A program made the translations under genes and the position numbers. From positions 1 to 9,356 of the forward strand of contig JAJYXX010000064.1 of NCBI GenBank assembly GCA_021801545.1: 9,356 nucleotides of DNA, given 5' to 3'. This DNA comes from Chloroflexota bacterium (GTDB taxonomy: Bacteria; Chloroflexota; Limnocylindria; Limnocylindrales; CSP1-4). The notes below the pieces were generated by a model that saw only the letters and a program-made list of their open reading frames with translations, made no database searches and had not been told where the DNA came from. Positions 1 to 8,223 of this stretch are shown here, in pieces; the stretch's first letter is position 1, and each line of letters starts with the position of its first letter.

Positions 1-469
1 GCACGTTCGACATCCGGACCCCTTCGATCTTCAACGACGTCGCGAACCTGTCGGGCGGCAACCAGCAGAAGGTGATCGTCGCCCGCGAGTTCAGTCGCCC
101 GATCAAGGTCCTGATCGCCGCCCAGCCAACGCGCGGGCTCGACGTCGGCTCGATCGAGTTCATCCACAAGCAGATCGTCGCCAAGCGCGACGAGGGGCTG
201 GCGGTCCTGATCGTGTCGACCGAGCTCGACGAGGTCCTTGCGCTCGGCGACCGGATCGCGGTGATGTACCAGGGCCGGATCGTCGGCATCCTCGAGCCGG
301 CCGAGGCGACGCCCGAGCGGCTCGGCCTGCTGATGGGTGGCGCTCATCCCGAGGACCGGACAGCCGAGGAGATCGCCGCCCTGGCAAGCACGATCACCGG
401 CGGCGGAGCAGCGGCTGGCGGAGCAACGGCCGGCGGAGCAACGGCCGGCGGAGCGGCGGGGGGCGCGGC

Positions 470-473
<4 letters not shown>
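1..473 (+). CDS. Nucleoside/simple-sugar ABC transporter ATP-binding protein, C-terminal part (NupO/YufO-like)
   Basis: Only the 3' end is present; the frame is open from base 3 to the TGA at 471-473. It encodes the end of the second nucleotide-binding domain of a tandem ATPase that powers import through the two permeases that follow. The ABC signature LSGGNQQK lies at 48-71. The Walker B/D-loop segment reads VLIAAQPTRGLDVGS, with Ala and Gln (bases 120-125) where a canonical site has Asp and Glu. The H-loop position is Thr, in STELDE. The form QPTRGLDVG is, to my knowledge, usual in NBD2 of the BmpA-associated nucleoside importers, so this half-site is probably degenerate by family. The protein ends in a Gly/Ala/Thr-rich tail of about 28 residues encoded by a short DNA repeat. 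The stop overlaps the next start (ATGA). The exact substrate is inferred from the family and from the downstream nucleoside hydrolase. Confidence 0.93.
402..461 (+). repeat. 15-bp tandem repeat encoding a GGA-rich C-terminal tail
   Basis: Four head-to-tail 15-bp units, 402-416, 417-431, 432-446 and 447-461, are in frame with the ATPase gene. Units 2 and 3 are identical; units 1 and 4 differ at a few bases. They encode GGAAA, GGATA, GGATA and GGAAG, a flexible tail past the conserved ATPase fold. The 15-bp period keeps the frame, so copy number could change without breaking the gene. Confidence 0.85.
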
Positions 474-1785
<1,312 letters not shown>

Positions 1786-1789
<4 letters not shown>

Positions 1790-3051
1790 GCGCCGCCGTC
1801 GCGCGCCCGATCGTCGTCGGCCCGCTCGCGATTCGCCGCCACCAGGTCAGCGGGCTCGTCTACCTCGCGATCGCGGCGCTGATCGCGGTCGCGTTCGGGG
1901 CCGGAGCGACACCCGACGCGGTCTCGACGTTCGACCTGAACACCCGGAGTGTCGAGATCAAGCTGCCGCTCGTCGTCCTGCCCTCGGCGGCGACCGCTTA
2001 CGCTCTCGCCGTCGCCTGCGCCTTCCTCGGCGCGATCCAGCTGGCGCGGGGGTTCGGCGCGCGCCGAGGTCTCGTGCTCGGTCTCGTCGCCCTCGTGACG
2101 GTCAGCGCGTTCCTCGTCTGGGCCGCCTCGGACCGCTCGATGAACCTCGTCGGCGTCCTCGGCGCGAGCCTCCAGCGGGCCACCCCGCTCACTTTCGCTG
2201 CCCTGTCGGGCGTCCTGTGCGAGCGCTCGGGCGTCGTCAACATCGCGATCGAGGGGATGCTCCTGACCGGGGCGTTCACTGCCGCGGTGGCCGGCAGTGT
2301 CCTCGGCCCGTGGGGCGGCGTCCTGGCCGCGATCGTGGTCGGCGGCCTGCTCGGCGGTCTGCTCGCCGTGCTCGCGATCCGCTACCGGATCGATCAGATC
2401 ATCGCCGGCATGGTGATCAACATCTTCGCCACCGGCATCACGGCGTTCCTGTCCGCGCGCGTTCTGACCGACGTCCCGTCGCTGAACGCCCCGGAGCGGT
2501 TCGCCCCGATCGCCCTGCCGGTCCTCTCGGATATCCCGGTCGTCGGGCCGATCCTGTTCGAGAACAATGTCTTCGTGTACGCCCTGTTCGGGCTCGTCGC
2601 TCTCCTCCACGTCGCGCTCTTCTACACCCGCTGGGGCCTCCGCGTCCGGGCCGTCGGCGAACATCCGCGGGCGGCCGACACGGTCGGCATCGACGTCCTC
2701 GGCACGCGCTACCGGAACGTCATCCTGGGCGGGATGGTCGCCGGGCTCGGCGGCGCGTTCCTCATCCTCGGCTCGACCGGGCGGTTCGACCGTGACATGA
2801 CCGCCGGGCGCGGGTTCATCGGCCTGGCGGCGATGATCTTCGGCGCCTGGACGCCGATCGGCTCGTTCCTGGCCAGCCTCGTCTTCGGCTTCGCCGACTC
2901 GCTCCAGGCGCGGCTGGCGATCCTGAACGTGCCGATCCCCTCGGAGCTGCTGCTCATGGTCCCGTACCTGGTGACGATCCTCGTCGTGGCCGGCCTCGTC
3001 GGGCGGGCGCGCGCCCCGGCCGCGGACGGCCGGCCGTACGAGAAGGAATGA
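1786..3051 (+). CDS. Nucleoside ABC transporter permease 2 (NupQ/YufQ-like, BPD_transp_2)
   Basis: This 421-residue membrane protein is the second half of the importer channel. The open frame extends far upstream inside the previous gene, but protein-like sequence begins at the GTG at 1786, which overlaps the preceding stop (GTGA). A purine-rich AAGGGCTGGGG lies just upstream. About 100 N-terminal residues add two or three hydrophobic segments (around 25-40, 62-85 and 92-112) before the conserved core. Core motifs are GVVNIAIEGMLLTGAF (Asn152, Glu156), DQIIAGMVINIFATG, RWGLRVRAVGEHPRAADTVG (coupling region) and GRGFIGLAAMIFGAWTP. NupQ proteins of Bacillus are near 320 residues, so this is a long-form member. 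The stop overlaps the nucleoside hydrolase start, tying transport and catabolism into one transcript. Confidence 0.95.
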
Positions 3052-4055
3052 CCGGCGCGGGTGAAATCGTCGCCGGCGAGCCCCGGCCCATCGCCGGCGG
3101 CCAGCCGCGGCCGGCTGCTGGCGAGCCCCGGCCTGTCGTCCTCGACTGCGACCCGGGGCACGACGACGCGCTCGCGATCCTGCTCGCGCTGGCCCGTCCG
3201 GAGTTGCGGGTCCTGGCCGTCACGACCGTGGCCGGCAACGCGCCCCTCGAACGGACGACACGCAACGCGCTCCGGGTCCTCACGTTCCTCGGCCGGAGCG
3301 ATGTGCCGGTCGCCGCGGGGGCCGAGCGGCCGCTCCTCCGGGCGCCCTGGGTCCCGGTCGAGTTCCACGGCGAGAGCGGGCTCGACGGCGCGGACCTGCC
3401 CGAGCCGGCGGTGCCGGCGCTGGGCGAGGATGCGATCGAGCTGACCGCCCGCGTCGTGCGCGAGGCGGCCGGCCTGGTCACACTCGTCCCGACCGGACCG
3501 CTGACGAACATCGCGCTCTTTCTGCGCGCCCATCCGCGGTTGGCGGCGCGGATCGCGGCGATCTCGCTCATGGGCGGCTCGCTCGGAGAGGGGAACACGA
3601 CGGCCGCCGCCGAGTTCAACCTGTGGGCCGACCCCGAGGCGGCCGCGATCGTCTTCGAGGCCGGCATCCCGATCCTCATGTCCGGCCTCGACGTCACCCA
3701 CCAGGCGCTGATGCGGTCCGCCGACATCACCCGGCTCGAGGCCGCGGGCGGGCGGACCGGGCGCGTCTTCGCCGGCCTGCTCCGCTTCTTCGCCGTCCAC
3801 CACCGGCAGCGCTACGGCTGGGACGGCCCGCCGATCCACGATGCGGTCGCTGTCGCGCGGCTCGTCGAGCCCGGTCTCGTGACGAGCCGTCGCCTGCGGG
3901 TCGACGTCGAGACGACCGGCGAGCTGACCCGCGGCCGGACGGTGGCCGATCCGGAGGGGCTCTCGGGCCGTCCGCCGAACGCGGACGTCGGGGTCGCGAT
4001 CGACCGCCAGCGCTTCGTCGACCTGCTCGTCGAGGCTGTCGCCGCGTTCGGATAG
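3048..4055 (+). CDS. Inosine/uridine-preferring nucleoside hydrolase (IU_nuc_hydro)
   Basis: This 335-residue, presumably cytosolic enzyme hydrolyses the N-glycosidic bond of ribonucleosides to free base and ribose. The calcium-binding motif DCDPGHDD spans residues 33-40 (Asp35, Asp39, Asp40). Asn64 in TVAGNAPLE, Thr149 in PTGPLTN, Glu189 and Asn191 in AEFNLWADPEAA, and His264-Asp265 in IHDAVAVA match the catalytic and ribose-binding positions of the Crithidia enzyme (Asn39, Thr126, Glu166, Asn168, His241, Asp242) with constant offsets. The catalytic set is therefore complete. The ATG at 3048 overlaps the permease stop (ATGA); GAGAAGGA touches the start codon directly, so initiation probably depends on coupling. 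Residues 9-29 are an unusual Pro/Arg/Gly repeat ahead of the fold. Base specificity cannot be told from sequence; the presence of His264 favours the IU-type group. Confidence 0.95.
   Translation: MTGAGEIVAGEPRPIAGGQPRPAAGEPRPVVLDCDPGHDDALAILLALARPELRVLAVTTVAGNAPLERTTRNALRVLTFLGRSDVPVAAGAERPLLRAPWVPVEFHGESGLDGADLPEPAVPALGEDAIELTARVVREAAGLVTLVPTGPLTNIALFLRAHPRLAARIAAISLMGGSLGEGNTTAAAEFNLWADPEAAAIVFEAGIPILMSGLDVTHQALMRSADITRLEAAGGRTGRVFAGLLRFFAVHHRQRYGWDGPPIHDAVAVARLVEPGLVTSRRLRVDVETTGELTRGRTVADPEGLSGRPPNADVGVAIDRQRFVDLLVEAVAAFG
3072..3134 (+). repeat. Pro/Arg/Gly-rich repeats at the N-terminus of the nucleoside hydrolase
   Basis: Three related 7-8 residue units, AGEPRPI, AGGQPRPA and AGEPRPV, lie between the start codon and the first conserved strand. 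At DNA level an identical 14-mer, GGCGAGCCCCGGCC, occurs at 3075-3088 and 3120-3133, exactly 45 bases apart and so in frame. This points to local duplication of a short unit. Family members usually begin the DxDPGxDD motif within about 10 residues of the start, so this is an added segment. Confidence 0.7.
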
Positions 4056-4074
4056 GCAAGCCCGACGGTGATCC

Positions 4075-4098
4075 GGCCGCCCGGCAGGCCGGGCGGCC
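4075..4098 (+). terminator. Perfect 10-bp GC hairpin after the nucleoside operon, probable terminator or 3' stabiliser
   Basis: GGCCGCCCGG (4075-4084) pairs perfectly with CCGGGCGGCC (4089-4098) around the loop CAGG, starting 20 bases past the nucleoside hydrolase stop. It is followed by AAGCACTC, so there is no U-tract. Stems without U-tracts are common at gene ends in high-GC bacteria, but whether this one terminates or only protects the 3' end cannot be told from sequence. The hairpin is symmetric and does not point to one strand; I assign + because of its position at the operon end. Confidence 0.5.
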
Positions 4099-4161
4099 AA
4101 GCACTCGAGATCTCGCCGCGGCCGCCGGACGGAGGCGGCGCCGGGGAGGGGCGGTCCGGGC

Positions 4162-4167
4162 TACCAT
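4162..4167 (+). promoter_or_regulatory. Probable -10 box for leaderless dnaE
   Basis: TACCAT matches the TANNNT -10 pattern and ends eight bases before the GTG chosen as the dnaE start. Transcription would begin at or next to the start codon, giving a leaderless message. In support, no Shine-Dalgarno sequence lies at normal distance: the nearest purine run, GGGGAGGGG at 4143-4151, is more than 20 bases away. I see no clear -35 element. Confidence 0.45.
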
Positions 4168-4175
4168 TACCTCCC

Positions 4176-7100
4176 GTGACCCTCGCCCCGAACGACTTCA
4201 GCCACCTCCACGTCCACTCCGAGTTCAGCCTCCTCGACGGGCTCGGGCGGATCAACGACCTCGTCGATGCCGCGGCGGCGCAGGGCTTCGACTCGCTCGC
4301 CCTGACCGACCACGGCGCCCTGTACGGTGCGGTCGCGTTCTACCAGGCGGCGACCGCGAAGGGGATCCGGCCGATCATCGGCGTCGAGACGTACGTCGCC
4401 CGCCGGAGCATGCACGACAAGGAGGGCAAGGCCGATTCCCAGCCGTTCCACCTCGTCCTCCTGGCCGAGAACTGGACCGGCTACCAGAACCTCTGCCGGC
4501 TGATCACCGACGCCCACGTCGAGGGCTACTACTACAAGCCCCGGATCGACCGCGAGCACCTCGCCCGCCACAGCGCGGGGCTCATCGGTCTTTCGGCCTG
4601 CCTGAACGGCGAGGTCGCGCGGGCCCTCGAGGTCGACGACCGGGAGTCGGCCCGCCGCGTCGCCGGCGAATACGCCGACATCTTCGGTCGCGACCACTTC
4701 TACCTCGAGCTCCAGGATCACGGTCTGGCCGAGCAGCGCCGCCTGAACGAGCAGCTCCTCCGCCTCGCCCCCGAGGTCGGGCTGCCGCTCGTGGTCACGA
4801 ACGACCTGCACTACGTCCACGAGAGCCAGTCCGAGGCGCATGACGTCCTGCTCTGCGTCGGGACCGGCAACAACCTCGACACGCCGGGCCGGATGAAGTT
4901 CGAGACCCACGAGTTCTACCTGAAGTCGGCGGCCCAGATGGCGGCCCTCTTCCCCGGCCAGCGGGAGGCGATCCTGAACACGCGCCGGATCGCCGAGATG
5001 ACCGATCTCCGGCTCCCGCTCGGCCAGTCGCGGATCCCGGACTTCCCGGTCCCGCCCGGCGAGACGGTCGAGAGCTGGCTGCGCAAGGAGTGCGAAGCCG
5101 GGCTCGTGCGCCGCTATGGAACCGTCACGCCCGAGCTGCGGGCGCGCCTCGAGTACGAGCTGGGCGTGATCGTCCGGATGGGCTACGCGGGCTACTTCCT
5201 CATCGTTGCCGACTTCACCCGCTTCGCCCGCGACCAGGGGATCGCGACGACCTGCCGGGGGAGCGCGCCGGGCTCGATCGTGACCTACACGCTCGGCATC
5301 ACGCCGGTCGATCCGATCGCCTACCAGCTCCCCTTCGAGCGGTTCCTCAACCCGGACCGGGTGACGATGCCGGACATCGACGTCGACTTCGAGGACGGCC
5401 GGCGCGACGAGGTGATCGCCTACGTCACCCGCAAGTACGGCTCGGACCACGTCGCCCAGATCATCACCTTTGGCACGATGCTCGCCCGGGCGGCGATCCG
5501 CGACGTCGGGCGGGTGCTCGGCCTCGGCTACGGCGAAGTCGACCGGATCGCGAAGGCTGTCCCGAACCAGCTCGGGATCAGGCTCGACGAGGCGCTCGAG
5601 ATCGCCCCGCCGCTGCGCGAGCTGTACGAGGGCGACCCGACCGTCCATCGCCTGATCGATCTCGCGAAGCAGCTCGAGGGGGTCGCCCGGAACGCGAGCA
5701 CGCACGCCGCCGGCGTCGTCATCAGCAGCGAGCCGCTCACCGACCTGATGCCGCTCCAGAAGGCGACGAACTCGGACGCGCTGATGACCCAGTACGAAAT
5801 GCACGCGGTCGATGCGCTCGGGCTGCTGAAGTTCGACTTCCTCGGCCTCTCGAACCTGACGATCCTGCGCCAGGCGGTCGATCTGATCCGCGCCCACCGC
5901 GGCGTCGAGATCGACCTCGAGCAGATCCCGCTCGACGACGGGCGGACGTTCGGGCTGCTCGCCTCGGGCGAGACGACCGGGGTCTTCCAGCTCGAGTCGG
6001 CAGGGATGCGTCGCTACATCCGTGAGCTGCGTCCGACGTCGGTCTACGACCTGGCCGCGATGGTCGCGCTCTACCGGCCCGGGCCGATGGACAACATCCC
6101 CGCCTACATCCGGCGCAAGCACGGCCAGGAGCCGGTGACCTACCTTCACCCACTGCTCGAGCCGTACCTGGAGAAGACGTACGGGATCTTCGTCTACCAG
6201 GAGGACATCATGGCCGCCGCGATGGCGCTCGGCGGCTTCACCGGGCCGGAGGCCGACACGCTCGGCTACGCGATCCGCAAGAAGAAGTCCTCGGTCCTGC
6301 GTTCGATGCGCGAGCAGTTCGTCACCCAGGCGGTCGAACGGGGCGTCAGGCCCGAGGTGATCGACGCCGTCTTCGCCGCCTTCCAGCCGTTCGAGCGCTA
6401 CGGGTTCAACAAGGCTCACGCGACCTGCTACGGGCTCGTCGCCTACCAGACCGCCTATCTGAAGGCGAACTTCCCGGTCGAGTACATGACGAGCGTTCTC
6501 ACGGCCTTCCGGGACAACGCCGAGAAGGTGGCGGCCGCGATCGCCGAGTGCCGCCGGCTCGGGATCGCCGTCCTGCCACCCGACGTCCACCGTTCGCACC
6601 TCGAGTTCACGGTCGAGGGCGAGGCGATCCGGTTCGGGCTCCTGGCGGTGAAGAACGTCGGCCAGGGGGCGATCGAGTCGATCATCGCCGCCCGCGAGTC
6701 GGGCGGGTCGTTCCGCTCGCTGACCGACTTCTGCTCGCGGATCGATCTGCGCCTGGTGAACCGCAAGGTCCTCGAGTCGCTGGCCCGGGTCGGGGCGCTC
6801 AGCGCGTTCGGGCATCCCGCCCAGATCCTGGCCGGGCTCGACGATGCGCTCGCGATCGGCCAGGCGAGCCAGCGCGACCGGGCGAGCGGCCAGACCTCGC
6901 TCTTCGACATCAGCGCCGACGACTCGGCTGCGCTCGAGAAGCCGCTTCCACCAGCCAGCGAGGTTCCCGTTCGCGAACGCCTGCGCTGGGAGAAGGACCT
7001 GCTCGGGCTCTACCTGTCCGAGCACCCGATGGGTGAGGTCGCCGAGGCGATCGGGCCGTATGTCACCGCCTACTCGGGGGACCTCCGGGACGAGTCACTC

Positions 7101-8081
7101 GACGGCCAGCGGGTCGTCGTTGGCGGGATCGTGACCGGGGTCCGGACGGTGGTCACGAAGGCAAAGGCGACGATGGCGATCGTGGCCCTCGAGGACCTCC
7201 AGGGGACGATCGAGGTTGTCGTCTTCCCGCGCCTCTACGAGGAAACGCTCGGAACCTGGGTCGAAGGGGTAATTCTTCTCGTTTCGGGACGGGTCGACCA
7301 CCGGGGCGAGGAGGTCTCGCTCCTGGCCGATCTGGCGCTCGAGTGGGACGCTGCCGCGGCGCGGGGGCCCGAGGCGTTCGCGCGCGACGTTGCGGTCCTC
7401 GATCGGGGGCGTCCACGACGCGGCGGGCCGGGTGCCGGGCGGAACGGCAACGGGGCCGGTTCTGGCTACGGCTATGGTCCCGCTGGGCCAGCGGGGGAGC
7501 CGAGCGAACCGGTCGCGGTCGGACCCGGCAGTGCGGTTGGCCCGGGAACGGCTGCGGACGCGCCGGCCTCCGGGGCGAGCGTATCGCCCTTGCGGCCGGA
7601 GGCGACGGTGTCGCCGCTGCGGACCGGGCCGCGGCCCTCGCCCGTCGCGGCAAGGCCGTCGAGCGCGGCGCTGCCGCGGATCGCGCCGGCCGAGCCGGTG
7701 CCGCTCTACCCGGAGTCGCCGTTCGTGCCCCAGGACGAGGGTCGCGACGACGAGCCGCCGATCCCCGACGAACCGCGGCTCCGGCTCGTGACCGAGGCCC
7801 TCGCGAGCACGCCGCCGGCCGAGGCCGATCCCTCGCAGGTGCTCCACGTCCGGTTCGCGACTGCGTCGGGCGCGGAGCGCATCGTGAGCGCGATGGAGAC
7901 GGTGCGCGCGATCCTGCGCTCGCGCCCCGGCGAGACGCGGGTCGTCATCCACGTCCCCCAGGGGTCGGGGCGGGATCCCTTGCCGATGGAGCTGCGGACG
8001 GGCGTGGCATACGACGCGGAGCTCCTGGCCGAGGTCCGTCGCCGGCTCGAGGAGGGGATCGTCGAGCTCCAGCTCGCCTGA
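4176..8081 (+). CDS. dnaE: DNA polymerase III alpha subunit (replicative, PHP-proofreading type)
   Basis: This is the replicative polymerase, 1301 residues from the GTG at 4176. The frame is open from a GTG at 4068, but the family begins close to FSHLHVHSEFSLLDG, so 4176 is the likely start. Domains in order: PHP (about 8-215) with all nine metal ligands, His12, His14, Asp21, His46, Glu71, His92, Cys142, Asp210 and His212; palm with RGSAPGS at 361 and catalytic Asp402, Asp404 (PDIDVDFED) and Asp554 (LLKFDFLGL); fingers with RPGPMDNIPAYI near 634 and NKAHATCYGLVAYQTAYLK near 745; helix-hairpin-helix region about 820-880; clamp-binding motif QTSLF at 906-910; OB fold about 978-1060; a low-complexity linker about 1072-1218; and the small C-terminal domain 1219-1301. 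Typical DnaE is near 1150-1180 residues, and the linker explains the excess. The intact PHP site and C-terminal domain argue for DnaE1 rather than the mutagenic DnaE2. Confidence 0.98.
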   Translation: MTLAPNDFSHLHVHSEFSLLDGLGRINDLVDAAAAQGFDSLALTDHGALYGAVAFYQAATAKGIRPIIGVETYVARRSMHDKEGKADSQPFHLVLLAENWTGYQNLCRLITDAHVEGYYYKPRIDREHLARHSAGLIGLSACLNGEVARALEVDDRESARRVAGEYADIFGRDHFYLELQDHGLAEQRRLNEQLLRLAPEVGLPLVVTNDLHYVHESQSEAHDVLLCVGTGNNLDTPGRMKFETHEFYLKSAAQMAALFPGQREAILNTRRIAEMTDLRLPLGQSRIPDFPVPPGETVESWLRKECEAGLVRRYGTVTPELRARLEYELGVIVRMGYAGYFLIVADFTRFARDQGIATTCRGSAPGSIVTYTLGITPVDPIAYQLPFERFLNPDRVTMPDIDVDFEDGRRDEVIAYVTRKYGSDHVAQIITFGTMLARAAIRDVGRVLGLGYGEVDRIAKAVPNQLGIRLDEALEIAPPLRELYEGDPTVHRLIDLAKQLEGVARNASTHAAGVVISSEPLTDLMPLQKATNSDALMTQYEMHAVDALGLLKFDFLGLSNLTILRQAVDLIRAHRGVEIDLEQIPLDDGRTFGLLASGETTGVFQLESAGMRRYIRELRPTSVYDLAAMVALYRPGPMDNIPAYIRRKHGQEPVTYLHPLLEPYLEKTYGIFVYQEDIMAAAMALGGFTGPEADTLGYAIRKKKSSVLRSMREQFVTQAVERGVRPEVIDAVFAAFQPFERYGFNKAHATCYGLVAYQTAYLKANFPVEYMTSVLTAFRDNAEKVAAAIAECRRLGIAVLPPDVHRSHLEFTVEGEAIRFGLLAVKNVGQGAIESIIAARESGGSFRSLTDFCSRIDLRLVNRKVLESLARVGALSAFGHPAQILAGLDDALAIGQASQRDRASGQTSLFDISADDSAALEKPLPPASEVPVRERLRWEKDLLGLYLSEHPMGEVAEAIGPYVTAYSGDLRDESLDGQRVVVGGIVTGVRTVVTKAKATMAIVALEDLQGTIEVVVFPRLYEETLGTWVEGVILLVSGRVDHRGEEVSLLADLALEWDAAAARGPEAFARDVAVLDRGRPRRGGPGAGRNGNGAGSGYGYGPAGPAGEPSEPVAVGPGSAVGPGTAADAPASGASVSPLRPEATVSPLRTGPRPSPVAARPSSAALPRIAPAEPVPLYPESPFVPQDEGRDDEPPIPDEPRLRLVTEALASTPPAEADPSQVLHVRFATASGAERIVSAMETVRAILRSRPGETRVVIHVPQGSGRDPLPMELRTGVAYDAELLAEVRRRLEEGIVELQLA
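7389..7829 (+). other. Low-complexity linker region of dnaE (disordered, Pro/Gly/Ala-rich)
   Basis: This segment encodes residues 1072-1218, between the OB fold and the C-terminal domain. It opens with a basic Gly-rich stretch (RGRPRRGGPGAGRNGNGAG) and a GYGYGPAGPAG segment. An Ala/Pro/Ser-rich stretch follows with the repeated phrase VSPLR (ASVSPLRPEATVSPLRTGP), then an acidic Pro-rich part (FVPQDEGRDDEPPIPDEP). It has no recognisable fold and is almost certainly disordered. The frame stays open and codon bias is unchanged, so it is a real part of the protein and not a frameshift. Confidence 0.75.
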
Positions 8082-8084
8082 GCA

Positions 8085-8132
8085 GGCCGGCCCGAGCCGC
8101 TCCTCGGCCGGCCCGAGCCGCTCCTCGGCCGG
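8085..8132 (+). repeat. Exact 21-bp tandem repeat forming two adjoining hairpins downstream of dnaE
   Basis: An identical 21-bp unit occurs at 8085-8105 and 8106-8126, followed by the first six bases of a third copy (GGCCGG, 8127-8132). Each repeat boundary makes a stem: CCGGCC plus GAG pairs with CTC plus GGCCGG around the loop CCGCTC, with one bulged C. The hairpins span 8087-8111 and 8108-8132 and share four bases, so they compete at the edges. The array starts four bases after the dnaE stop codon. It has no U-tract; a terminator-like or 3'-stabilising role is possible. Confidence 0.75.
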
Positions 8133-8198
8133 TCTGGTCCCGGTCTCCGTGTGGCGCGCCGGTGCGGACGCGGCGCCCATCATCCCGGTCGTCTCGCG

Positions 8199-8204
8199 TA
8201 CGAT
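8199..8204 (+). promoter_or_regulatory. Possible -10 box for the M50 protease gene
   Basis: TACGAT fits the TANNNT pattern and lies 19 bases before the ATG at 8224. Initiation about seven bases downstream would leave a leader of about a dozen bases that just contains the ribosome binding site. I see no convincing -35 element, and in such GC-rich DNA a six-base match is weak evidence. Confidence 0.3.
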
Positions 8205-8210
8205 GGGCGC

Positions 8211-8219
8211 GGGAGGTGG
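8211..8219 (+). promoter_or_regulatory. Ribosome binding site of the M50 protease gene
   Basis: GGGAGGTGG is a strong Shine-Dalgarno match whose core ends about seven bases before the ATG at 8224. It decides that start over upstream in-frame codons, which would add a sequence unlike the family's N-terminus. Confidence 0.7.
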
Positions 8220-8223
8220 CGCA

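Noticed and set aside
4068..4175. An earlier GTG start for dnaE adding 36 residues
   Set aside because: The added residues include the translated hairpin and are Pro/Gly-rich with no family match. The start at 4176 lies close to the conserved PHP opening and fits the -10 box.
3623..4843. A 406-codon + strand frame across the hydrolase/dnaE junction
   Set aside because: It is an Arg-rich out-of-frame translation with no motif, and it overlaps two strongly supported genes.
4167..7025. A 952-codon open frame on the minus strand opposite dnaE
   Set aside because: It is the antisense shadow of a GC3-rich gene. Its translation is rich in Arg, Asp, Glu, Val and Leu with no family motif, while the + strand carries unmistakable DnaE motifs throughout.
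8085..8132. The repeat array considered as a CRISPR fragment
   Set aside because: The units are directly adjacent with no spacers and there are no cas genes. It is a simple tandem duplication.
8149..8223. Upstream GTG start for the M50 protease
   Set aside because: A strong Shine-Dalgarno sequence lies seven bases before the ATG at 8224, and the family's N-terminal sequence begins there.
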